The notes beneath the pieces were generated by a model, which was not told the DNA's origin, did no database searches, and saw only the letters and a program-made list of their open reading frames with translations. A stretch of 31,604 nt of DNA from a virus. Below, piece after piece: positions 14,838 through 20,362 of the stretch. The stretch spans positions 1 to 31,604 of the IMG/VR virus record IMGVR_UViG_3300046171_000025. The stretch is one strand, 5' to 3'. Numbering within the stretch: position 1 is the stretch's first letter; each line of letters starts with the position of its first letter. The translations under genes and the position numbers were made by a program.

Positions 14838-15368
14838 TTAAACCTCGTTACCCCAACAATCCCAACCATCTACTTTTTCTCTTGCAAATAATTCTATTTT
14901 TTTTTCTTTTTTATCATAAGTTTTTGCAATCATATCTCTAAAAAAATCAGGTTTTTTGCTATGATAACTTCTTGGCAATTCCCACCAGCAAGTATCATGT
15001 TTTATTAAAGCATTCTGCACACCTTTATAAGCAAGTAACAAATATTCAGCATTAGTAGTAAAAGTTCCACCCAGCCCCAGTCCTCTTGGTTTTTTTGCCC
15101 AAATTAAAGTTGTGCTATATTTAAAACCCCAAGCATTAATTACATCAAAAGACTCTTTTAAATATTTGTTTATAGTCCATAAATATAGCTTGCAATTTTT
15201 TTCTGAAATATCCCTCACAGGTAAGTTTTTAATATCTTGTATTGTCATTGTTGGATATGGTAATGGTCTTGTCTTGCCATTAGAGTTCCAATCACAACCT
15301 CTTTTCACATCCCAAGCTGGGTCAGCATATATAATGTTGTACTTCTTATTTGGAAATGGTATTTGCAT
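14838..15368 (-). CDS. MT-A70-type adenine methyltransferase
   Basis: The 176-aa protein begins MQIPFPNKKYNIIYADPAWD, with the catalytic DPPW motif present as DPAW (16-19). Further family blocks are YPTMTIQDIKNLPV, LYLWTINKYL, GFKYSTTLIWAKKPRGLGLG and a C-terminal KIELFAREKVDGWDCWGNE. MT-A70-like phage enzymes methylate adenine N6 in DNA, usually to protect phage DNA from host restriction. There is no linked restriction enzyme, so it is a solitary methyltransferase. The Ala in DPAW is an accepted variant. It starts in a TAATG junction with the 35-aa membrane peptide gene. Confidence 0.92.
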   Translation of the reverse strand: MQIPFPNKKYNIIYADPAWDVKRGCDWNSNGKTRPLPYPTMTIQDIKNLPVRDISEKNCKLYLWTINKYLKESFDVINAWGFKYSTTLIWAKKPRGLGLGGTFTTNAEYLLLAYKGVQNALIKHDTCWWELPRSYHSKKPDFFRDMIAKTYDKKEKKIELFAREKVDGWDCWGNEV

Positions 15369-15475
15369 TAATCCAACTCTCTAATTACATATATAAATGC
15401 TAATACACTTAAAATGATTCCTATAAATACTAATCCAAATATTCCTGCAATAAAATATAGAATCCACTCAAGCAT
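15368..15475 (-). CDS. Single-span membrane micro-protein, 35 aa
   Basis: This ORF encodes MLEWILYFIAGIFGLVFIGI and ends AFIYVIRELD. Almost the whole chain is one hydrophobic helix, so it should insert in the inner membrane. ATG 15475 has AGGA 9 nt upstream; the 5' end overlaps the 54-aa gene and the 3' end makes a TAATG junction with the methyltransferase. The role is unknown; it could be a small accessory or toxic peptide. Confidence 0.65.
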   Translation of the reverse strand: MLEWILYFIAGIFGLVFIGIILSVLAFIYVIRELD

Positions 15476-15632
15476 CGTAGTCAGTCCTAACCACTTTGCC
15501 ACTCATATATGTAACTTCCCTGTAATGCTTACCAGCACCTTTTTGGAAGTAATATGTTTTTATTTGCTTATCTAGTTTTTCATATTCTAGTTCTTTTCTG
15601 CGTTGCTCTACTTTTGCTTTATGCTGACCCAT
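15468..15632 (-). CDS. Small basic protein, 54 aa
   Basis: This ORF encodes MGQHKAKVEQRRKELEYEKL followed by YYFQKGAGKHYREVTYMSGK and ends VVRTDYDA. A charged N-terminal helix precedes a short beta-like part. I recognise no family. ATG 15632 has a strong AAGGAG 7 nt upstream and overlaps the end of the ribbon-helix-helix gene. Confidence 0.7.
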   Translation of the reverse strand: MGQHKAKVEQRRKELEYEKLDKQIKTYYFQKGAGKHYREVTYMSGKVVRTDYDA

Positions 15633-15780
15633 GATTATTCTCCTTATAAGAAACCATGCCTAGCTTCAGCAATAGCTGAGTAGCAGATTCGATATTCATA
15701 TTATTTGTGATTGCAAACACCTTGATATCCTTATGTAATTCTTCAGGAATCCAAAGTGCCTTTTTTGTTTTTTCGTCCAT
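15619..15780 (-). CDS. Ribbon-helix-helix-type regulator-like protein, 53 aa
   Basis: The 53-aa product begins MDEKTKKALWIPEELHKDIK and continues VFAITNNMNIESATQLLLKL. A short strand (KALWIPEE) followed by two helices is the layout of Arc/MetJ ribbon-helix-helix proteins, which dimerise on palindromic operators. GGAG lies 7 nt before ATG 15780. It is the only plausible small transcription regulator in the window and could act on the inverted repeats at P1/P2 or 6714-6748; this link is inference. Confidence 0.7.
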   Translation of the reverse strand: MDEKTKKALWIPEELHKDIKVFAITNNMNIESATQLLLKLGMVSYKENNHGSA

Positions 15781-15801
15781 AATGACTCTCCGTTTTTTAT
15801 A

Positions 15802-15912
15802 TTAATATTTATTTGATAATAAAGCTAGAACTTTATTACCTACTCTTCCAAAAACCCTTATACTAATCTCAAGGGCAATTGATAAACTCTCCATAAATCT
15901 AAATACTCTCAT
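15802..15912 (-). CDS. Possible micro-protein, 36 aa
   Basis: A short frame, MRVFRFMESLSIALEISIRV then FGRVGNKVLALLSNKY, lies in the gap between the RecE-like and ribbon-helix-helix genes. It would be a basic amphipathic helix. AAGGGC stands about 11 nt before ATG 15912. Coding is plausible because the operon has no other sizeable gap here, but nothing else supports it. Confidence 0.4.
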   Translation of the reverse strand: MRVFRFMESLSIALEISIRVFGRVGNKVLALLSNKY

Positions 15913-15930
15913 ATATCTATTTGCCCTTAC

Positions 15931-16761
15931 TTACAACACCAAATCCACAACATTAGGACTATTGTAAATACTTAGAGGTTTGCCCTTCTGATATTCTTTA
16001 TAATCATTCAGATATCTCTCCATCATAGTCCAGCCATAATCCATTTGTTCTTTTGTGATTCTAAATACCTTAGATGCATAAGGATGTACTTTCTCTTGGG
16101 CTATGAATAAGAAATCAGTAACTTCATATCCTGCCATTTGCAATCCTCTTCTATAAAATGATGCTTGCATATCATAGCTGTACTTCTTAACTGAATTACT
16201 AAAAGCATAAGGTTCGCATGATTGTGTAGTCTTATAATCTACTATTACAATCTTATTATCTGAATTAGGTGCATCTAAAGGTGGGCACATTAAATCAGGT
16301 CTACACTTACAAAGCACATCATCTTCATACCAGTAAACACTAGCTTCTGCTATTTTGCCTTTTGCATTTAGATAAGCATTACCCTCATATATCATATTGT
16401 CCTTCATGCCCTGTATAACTTTTGCATCATCTTCTTTTAGGACTATATAACCAGCTTCTTCATATTTAGCCTTCTCTTCTTTATATGCTTTGGTATATGG
16501 AGAACCTGTAATTACTTTGACTTCTTTATCAAATGCTTCTTGTCCTTCTACCAATAAAGAATGAGCTGCTGTTCCAAACTTTAATGCTGGTGATTCCTCT
16601 TGCTTATGCTCAACAGCATGAAGCTGAGACTGACCAAACCTTCTGATGTAACTAGAGCTAACCCCTACGCCAGCATGATAGTCCTGATTAGGTATATCTT
16701 TATAAATAAGAGCCTGACCTTTTTGCTTAGATTCAAACTTCTTTAGTGATTCTATTTTCAT
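15931..16761 (-). CDS. RecE-like exonuclease (PD-(D/E)XK, DUF3799-type)
   Basis: The 276-aa product starts with a basic leader, then IPNQDYHAGVGVSSSYIRRF, and FGTAAHSLL with His67. It also has GKIAEASVYW (Glu139), CKCRPDLM (Asp156), IVIVDYKTTQ (Asp175, Lys177) and DMQASFYRRG. This is the order of motifs in the C-terminal nuclease domain of RecE-type exonucleases, which resect double-stranded DNA 5' to 3' for single-strand annealing recombination. No RecT/Beta-like annealer is recognisable nearby; the SSB-like protein may be its partner. It overlaps the preceding 58-aa gene by ATGA, with AGGA 8 nt upstream. Confidence 0.88.
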   Translation of the reverse strand: MKIESLKKFESKQKGQALIYKDIPNQDYHAGVGVSSSYIRRFGQSQLHAVEHKQEESPALKFGTAAHSLLVEGQEAFDKEVKVITGSPYTKAYKEEKAKYEEAGYIVLKEDDAKVIQGMKDNMIYEGNAYLNAKGKIAEASVYWYEDDVLCKCRPDLMCPPLDAPNSDNKIVIVDYKTTQSCEPYAFSNSVKKYSYDMQASFYRRGLQMAGYEVTDFLFIAQEKVHPYASKVFRITKEQMDYGWTMMERYLNDYKEYQKGKPLSIYNSPNVVDLVL

Positions 16762-16934
16762 CTTGCTATTCCTAAAATGTATTTAACTTCATCAAGTGAA
16801 TCCCTGACTTTGTATTCATCTTCACCAACCTCAACAATAACCTCACTGGTGAACTGGTCTTTATAGAAACCACTGATTGCTCTTGGTGGGATATTTAATT
16901 CACCACCACCTAATAAATTAAATGTTACATTCAT
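16758..16934 (-). CDS. Small conserved-type phage protein, 58 aa
   Basis: This ORF encodes MNVTFNLLGGGELNIPPRAI, then SGFYKDQFTSEVIVEVGEDE and YKVRDSLDEVKYILGIAR. It looks like a small beta-rich domain with a closing helix. Similar short phage proteins with GGGxxxIPxRAI..F exist, but I know no function. It overlaps both neighbours by ATGA junctions, directly before the RecE-like gene, implying coupled translation. Confidence 0.72.
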   Translation of the reverse strand: MNVTFNLLGGGELNIPPRAISGFYKDQFTSEVIVEVGEDEYKVRDSLDEVKYILGIAR

Positions 16935-17023
16935 TTTCTATTATTCCTGTCGTTGATTAAAAGTGCAGCACCATAAGATAGGTAAGCTACAGCAGCTACT
17001 AATATGAATAATTGATAGTCCAT
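16931..17023 (-). CDS. Single-span membrane micro-protein, 30 aa
   Basis: This ORF encodes MDYQLFILVAAVAYLSYGAA followed by LLINDRNNRK. It is a hydrophobic helix with a short basic tail, so it should sit in the inner membrane with its C-terminus inside. GGGAG lies about 8 nt before ATG 17023, and the stop overlaps the next start. Function unknown; it is one of two such peptides in this operon. Confidence 0.62.
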   Translation of the reverse strand: MDYQLFILVAAVAYLSYGAALLINDRNNRK

Positions 17024-17280
17024 TATTTACTCTCCCTTTTATTTAATTTATGTAATTTATAAATGCCTTTCTGATACTCAAAATCAGATTGCATATCTTC
17101 CCAAATCTCGTCTTTTACTTCTTGTCTAATAGAAGCATCAACTTTAGTTATTAATTCAAACTCAGACTTCTTAGGAATCCACCATTGATGATTCAATGAT
17201 TTGTATTCAGGAGATGGTTGACCTGAATCTTTCCATCTCCATTCAATAGCACCATGTTTGGTATTGCACATTAGGTTCAT
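17023..17280 (-). CDS. Unknown protein, 85 aa
   Basis: The 85-aa product begins MNLMCNTKHGAIEWRWKDSG and has a Trp-rich HQWWIPKK block and a charged helix SIRQEVKDEIWEDMQSDFEY. I recognise no family. AGGGG lies 7 nt before ATG 17280; start and stop codons overlap both neighbours. It belongs to the block of small early genes that probably act in host takeover. Confidence 0.68.
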   Translation of the reverse strand: MNLMCNTKHGAIEWRWKDSGQPSPEYKSLNHQWWIPKKSEFELITKVDASIRQEVKDEIWEDMQSDFEYQKGIYKLHKLNKRESK

Positions 17281-17534
17281 TGTTGCACCCCTTCTTTAAA
17301 TTGAATCATCTCTCCCAACCAAGCACCTAATGGTCTGACAATATCAAAATCGTCAGTAGGTTTGCAGTCCTCAATATTGACTTCCCACCTTTCCCATTTG
17401 TTACTAAGTTCATTAATCAATACATCAATAATCACATATCTGTATTTACAATGTATTACCTTTGCTGGATAGATTTTGTTGTTATCAGTCCAGTCTTTGT
17501 AGTAGACCTTTTGCCCTCTTTCTAATTTAGCCAT
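17277..17534 (-). CDS. Unknown early protein, 85 aa
   Basis: The 85-aa product begins MAKLERGQKVYYKDWTDNNK and continues IYPAKVIHCKYRYVIIDVLI, a small beta-barrel-like pattern (GQxVYYKD...PAKVI) reminiscent of SH3/KOW-type folds. No specific family is recognisable. The start forms a TAATG junction with the previous gene and has AAGGAG upstream. Confidence 0.68.
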   Translation of the reverse strand: MAKLERGQKVYYKDWTDNNKIYPAKVIHCKYRYVIIDVLINELSNKWERWEVNIEDCKPTDDFDIVRPLGAWLGEMIQFKEGVQQ

Positions 17535-17680
17535 TACTTCTTCTCCTTAGTTAATTTAACCTTATGCCCCTCTGCAATTAATCTAGCTCTCTTCTTAGCC
17601 ATGTAGAATAAGTCGCTAGTCTTGATAGCAACCACCCAGCCTAAGCTAGGTAGTTGAACTTGTAGTGTGTATCTAGTCAT
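17534..17680 (-). CDS. Small basic protein, 48 aa
   Basis: This ORF encodes MTRYTLQVQLPSLGWVVAIK, then TSDLFYMAKKRARLIAEGHK and VKLTKEKK. A strand pair followed by a basic helix; function unknown. ATG 17680 has AAGGAG 8 nt upstream and the ends overlap both neighbours (TAATG junctions), so it is a likely real gene. Confidence 0.7.
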   Translation of the reverse strand: MTRYTLQVQLPSLGWVVAIKTSDLFYMAKKRARLIAEGHKVKLTKEKK

Positions 17681-17904
17681 TATGCTGACTCCTTTTCTAA
17701 TAATCTATTTAGTTTTCTTTTTTGAAAATCTAATTTTTTAGTTGCTTTTTTTAAGTCTCTAGTGATTCTTGCAATCTGAACCCCTGCGTTCCAATCAACT
17801 TTCCCACCAGCTGCACTCCATTTATCTAAGAGGTCTTGCTCTTGCTTGACCTCTTGTTCTAACCAAAAAATTTTATCTTTGATTACTGCAATTTTATTAG
17901 ACAT
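17680..17904 (-). CDS. Coiled-coil early protein, 74 aa
   Basis: From ATG 17904 the product is 74 aa. MSNKIAVIKDKIFWLEQEVK and IARITRDLKKATKKLDFQKR are two charged helices separated by the loop SAAGGKVDWNAG, so it is a likely helical hairpin. No family is recognised. A GTG frame to 17913 exists, but AAGGAG 8 nt before 17904 and the TAATG junction fix the start. Confidence 0.72.
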   Translation of the reverse strand: MSNKIAVIKDKIFWLEQEVKQEQDLLDKWSAAGGKVDWNAGVQIARITRDLKKATKKLDFQKRKLNRLLEKESA

Positions 17905-18143
17905 TATGCACACTCCTTAGATTCTTTTATGCATCTATCAATTATTGGAGTTGCATCTTTGTGTGCAAGACCAAACTCTCTTTTTAAAAGTTCAAAAGCA
18001 AGATTAAAAAAGTGATTTGCTTTTTCTACATTCCACTCAAGTCTTCCTCTCATTCCATTGTCAACTAAATCTTGAACCTTTAGCATATGAACTTCCCACT
18101 CTAAAGTATCAAAATCTTTTTGTTTGTTTTCTAGGTTTCTCAT
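17904..18143 (-). CDS. First gene of the early operon, unknown, 79 aa
   Basis: From ATG 18143 the product is 79 aa, beginning MRNLENKQKDFDTLEWEVHM, mostly helical, with HFFNLAFELLKREFGLAHKD and an end at CIKESKECA. I recognise no family. An open frame to 18173 would start at or near the transcription start of P2, so ATG 18143 with AAGGAG 9 nt upstream is preferred. Being first behind P2, it should be made early and in quantity. Confidence 0.72.
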   Translation of the reverse strand: MRNLENKQKDFDTLEWEVHMLKVQDLVDNGMRGRLEWNVEKANHFFNLAFELLKREFGLAHKDATPIIDRCIKESKECA

Positions 18144-18168
18144 GTTATTTAACTCCTTAATTTTATTT

Positions 18169-18217
18169 AACATACCCCTATTATATACATAAATATATAA
18201 ATGTATACAATTATATG
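18169..18217 (-). promoter_or_regulatory. Promoter P2 (early operon)
   Basis: On the minus strand TATAAT (18185-18180) is followed by AGGGGT and the leader ATGTTAAATAAA. Upstream, ATGTATA (18201-18207 on the plus strand) and TATACAT (18184-18190) form a perfect 7-bp inverted repeat with a 10-nt spacer, covering the region before the -10. The block is nearly the same as P1 at 7291-7341, down to the leader. It should drive the genes from 18143 towards the terminase genes. No terminator separates it from the late/lysis operon upstream. Confidence 0.75.
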
Positions 18218-18243
18218 AAAATATTTTAATTTATTTTTAGGTG

Positions 18244-18690
18244 CTAAATTAAAGGATTTAGAACTGGTACTGAACTTAGATTGTCTAGTGTTTCTTTGAG
18301 AGAATCTAATTCCATAGATTCAGTGATAACTTTCTTGTCAAAAGTAAAATAGTTTTGTGATGATGTATTTGCTTTGAACATGATTCGCTTGTTCTCTCCA
18401 TCAAAGAAAACAAAAGCTAAGATATCGCAATTATAGTGTTTGTAAGTTTCAGACATTAACCTTGAGTTCTCAGCAGCAAAGATAAACTTCTTTTCTTTAG
18501 TAGCCCTTCTGCTTTTTACTTGCACTGTATATTTAGCTGAACCAAATTCAACCATTAAATCAGCAGGATGTTTTTCTTGGGTTGGATAACAAAAGTCAGC
18601 GTACTCAAGCAAGAAGGTTTGGACTAATGATTCTCCTAAAGCACCAAGTCTAGAATTAGCTTGATGTTGGTCTGATGTTTTTCTTGGCAC
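18244..18690 (-). CDS. PD-(D/E)XK-type endonuclease-like protein
   Basis: The 148-aa product shows NSRLGALGESLVQTFLLEY (Glu20), EKHPADLMVEF (Asp44) and YTVQVKSRR (Gln57, Lys59). The E...D...QxK spacing fits the PD-(D/E)XK fold with the common Gln variant. It resembles small intron- or phage-type endonucleases that recognise DNA on their own. The start is GTG 18690, without a clear ribosome site, overlapping the lysozyme end by 35 nt, so coupling is likely. It is the last gene of the late unit. Homing, defence evasion or DNA processing are all possible. Confidence 0.68.
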   Translation of the reverse strand: MPRKTSDQHQANSRLGALGESLVQTFLLEYADFCYPTQEKHPADLMVEFGSAKYTVQVKSRRATKEKKFIFAAENSRLMSETYKHYNCDILAFVFFDGENKRIMFKANTSSQNYFTFDKKVITESMELDSLKETLDNLSSVPVLNPLI

Positions 18691-19099
18691 TTTTACACAA
18701 AGCTAGTTTTCTTGAATTCCTAGCTGCCCTATTTGGAGTTTGAACTGCATACTTACTTCTTAATACTTCCTCTGATGCTTCCAACCAACAACCCATCTCC
18801 ATCAGAGCTCGTGTTTGTCTAAAATTCATAAATCCTGCTATACCCATTTGAAATGCCATATCAACACATACTTCTTGAGCTGGTACAGGGAAACTTCTCC
18901 ATACTTCCCACATCTTATCTAAATTAGCTACGACTCTGTTGATATCATTCTCTAGAAGATACATAGCTTCATCTTCTGATATACCATTAGCATCTAAGTT
19001 CCTCCCCACACCTATTGATAATTTATTAGCACTACAATGATAAGGTTGACATACCAATCCCTCATTCTTGATTAGCATTTCTTTGATGTTGTCGTACAT
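18656..19099 (-). CDS. Endolysin, GH24-type lysozyme (147 aa)
   Basis: From ATG 19099 the product is 147 aa, beginning MYDNIKEMLIKNEGLVCQPY. The catalytic spacing Glu13-Cys22-Ser28 (IKNEGL, YHCSAN, LSIGVGRN) equals that of T4 lysozyme (E-D-T) and of P1 Lyz (E-C-T), so it should cut peptidoglycan glycan strands. Downstream VCVDMAFQMGIAGFMNFRQT is also typical. The frame stays open to 19210 and would add a hydrophobic leader (LSLTLANYLQSLWLCLVC) that could be a signal-anchor, but this would overlap the holin gene by 110 nt. The short start has no strong ribosome site, so the true start is uncertain. Confidence 0.88.
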   Translation of the reverse strand: MYDNIKEMLIKNEGLVCQPYHCSANKLSIGVGRNLDANGISEDEAMYLLENDINRVVANLDKMWEVWRSFPVPAQEVCVDMAFQMGIAGFMNFRQTRALMEMGCWLEASEEVLRSKYAVQTPNRAARNSRKLALCKSAKKNIRPTSS

Positions 19100-19100
19100 T

Positions 19101-19472
19101 TTATTTTTTGGTTTTTTCGTAGGTTCTAAGTGTTGACATACCAAGCATAGCCATAACGATTGTAGATAATTGGCTAAAGTCAAACTCAGGCGTTTCAAAT
19201 TGAATTGCATTGACGATAAGAATGTATTGAATGATAGGTTCTAAGATAAAGTGATAACCGATTGAAAAACCACATATCCAACCAATAGCAGGGCGCCAGC
19301 CTGAAACGAATATGTTATTGTGTTTTGCTTCAACTTTATTTACTTCTAATTGTGCTTTGTTTAACGAAATTATTTCTTTCTCCAGCTCGTGGGAAAGTTT
19401 TACTTTTAAATCTTTATCAGCAACAAATTTATCTAATATGTCACCGACAGGTTGGATTAGTTTATCTATCAT
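19101..19472 (-). CDS. Holin, 3TM type
   Basis: The 123-aa product begins MIDKLIQPVGDILDKFVADK, with an amphipathic N-terminal helix and a coiled stretch. The core then has SGWRPAIGWICGFSIGYHFI and IIQYILIVNAI, and a last helix LSTIVMAMLGMSTLRTYEK. The GWRPxIGW motif is the mark of the 3TM holin family (first seen in gene transfer agents). It would permeabilise the inner membrane to release the lysozyme encoded directly downstream. It overlaps the XhlA-like gene by 4 nt. Confidence 0.87.
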   Translation of the reverse strand: MIDKLIQPVGDILDKFVADKDLKVKLSHELEKEIISLNKAQLEVNKVEAKHNNIFVSGWRPAIGWICGFSIGYHFILEPIIQYILIVNAIQFETPEFDFSQLSTIVMAMLGMSTLRTYEKTKK

Positions 19473-19705
19473 AATTTAATAATCAAGGTGATAATGCCAC
19501 TTAATAGTATTAATATCACTGCACCCAAACCACCTTTAATAGACCAGTCGATTTTGTTAAGTTTAGCTTCGGTTTTACCATCTAAATCTTTAACTTGTTC
19601 TTCTATTTTTTTTAGTCTATTCCAGTTTTGAGTCCATCTTTCACTGCATTGGATTTCGTGTTTTTCTAATTCAACTCCAATATCTGATGCAGTGACTCTA
19701 GGCAT
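19469..19705 (-). CDS. XhlA-like membrane lysis protein
   Basis: The 78-aa product begins MPRVTASDIGVELEKHEIQC, has a coiled-coil WNRLKKIEEQVKDLDGKTEA and one C-terminal membrane span, LGAVILILLSGIITLIIKL. This tail-anchored layout matches XhlA/hemolysin-type lysis accessory proteins that work with a holin. It precedes the holin with a 4-nt overlap and starts directly at the stop of the 87-aa gene. Confidence 0.75.
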   Translation of the reverse strand: MPRVTASDIGVELEKHEIQCSERWTQNWNRLKKIEEQVKDLDGKTEAKLNKIDWSIKGGLGAVILILLSGIITLIIKL

Positions 19706-19968
19706 TATTCTTCCTCTACTACCTCAGCTTCTTCATTTGTAGTATTGATAGCTCTATCAAATGATTGAATACATAGATTCTTATATTCATCAGTAATGAC
19801 ATAATCATCGTAGTATTCTTGAAGTCTAGCTAGTTTTTTACCAGCAATATTTAATTTAGCAGCTAGTGCCATTTGCTCTTCATTTAAATCAGCAGCTCTG
19901 TATTCTGTGCCATTAAATGTGATTATTACTGGTTCTTGGTTTTCCATCTTATTATCTTCTTTACTCAT
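19705..19968 (-). CDS. Small acidic protein upstream of lysis genes, 87 aa
   Basis: The 87-aa product begins MSKEDNKMENQEPVIITFNG, then TEYRAADLNEEQMALAAKLN and a helical KKLARLQEYYDDYV block, ending in an acidic EEAEVVEEE tail. The ITFNGxEY..xDLxEEQ pattern is found in small phage proteins (DUF6447-like) between fibre and lysis genes; function unknown. AGGAG lies 6 nt before ATG 19968. Confidence 0.72.
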   Translation of the reverse strand: MSKEDNKMENQEPVIITFNGTEYRAADLNEEQMALAAKLNIAGKKLARLQEYYDDYVITDEYKNLCIQSFDRAINTTNEEAEVVEEE

Positions 19969-20014
19969 TTAACTCTCCTATAAGTTTATTAAAATTAAAT
20001 TATATACTAAGAAA

Positions 20015-20308
20015 TTATAATGATGCAGTTTCATTAGCAAGTTTTTTAGCTTCTTTAACTTCATCAGTCCATACTGTGTTTGCGATACCTTGTACTTCAG
20101 AACTTTCACCTGATACGTCTGTATCTGTATGTGTCCAGTTACCGTCTTCATCTTGTGATGAGTTTACACATTCTAATGCGTGTCTATGAAAAGACCTTGA
20201 TAGCTCTACACCATCTTCTTTGATGACTGTAGCTGTTCTTACTTGTATAGTTTTGTAGTCTCCTACAACTTCTATTTTATCTTCTATTATTGTTTTTGTT
20301 ATTGCCAT
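20015..20308 (-). CDS. Unknown protein downstream of the tail fibre, 97 aa
   Basis: The 97-aa product begins MAITKTIIEDKIEVVGDYKT and continues IQVRTATVIKEDGVELSRSF with HRHALEC. The C-terminal VWTDEVKEAKKLAN forms a helix. Similar short proteins often sit next to tail-fibre genes in marine phages; I know no proven role. AGGAGA lies upstream of ATG 20308, and the gene follows a 7-bp hairpin at 20329-20348. Confidence 0.72.
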   Translation of the reverse strand: MAITKTIIEDKIEVVGDYKTIQVRTATVIKEDGVELSRSFHRHALECVNSSQDEDGNWTHTDTDVSGESSEVQGIANTVWTDEVKEAKKLANETASL

Positions 20309-20328
20309 TTTATTTTCTCCTATGTCCG

Positions 20329-20348
20329 TACCTAGAATCCACTAGGTA
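20329..20348 (-). other. Inverted repeat after the tail fibre gene
   Basis: TACCTAG-AATCCA-CTAGGTA forms a 7-bp perfect stem with a 6-nt loop between the fibre stop and the 97-aa gene. There is no T-run on the transcribed strand, so it is not a typical terminator. An mRNA-stabilising or processing role is possible. Confidence 0.55.
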
Positions 20349-20362
20349 TATTAGTTAAATTA

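Noticed and set aside
19999-20004. TATAAT on the minus strand before the 87-aa gene as a third promoter
   Set aside because: It lacks the arms and leader shared by P1 and P2 and any -35 box; such a hexamer is expected by chance in DNA this AT-rich.
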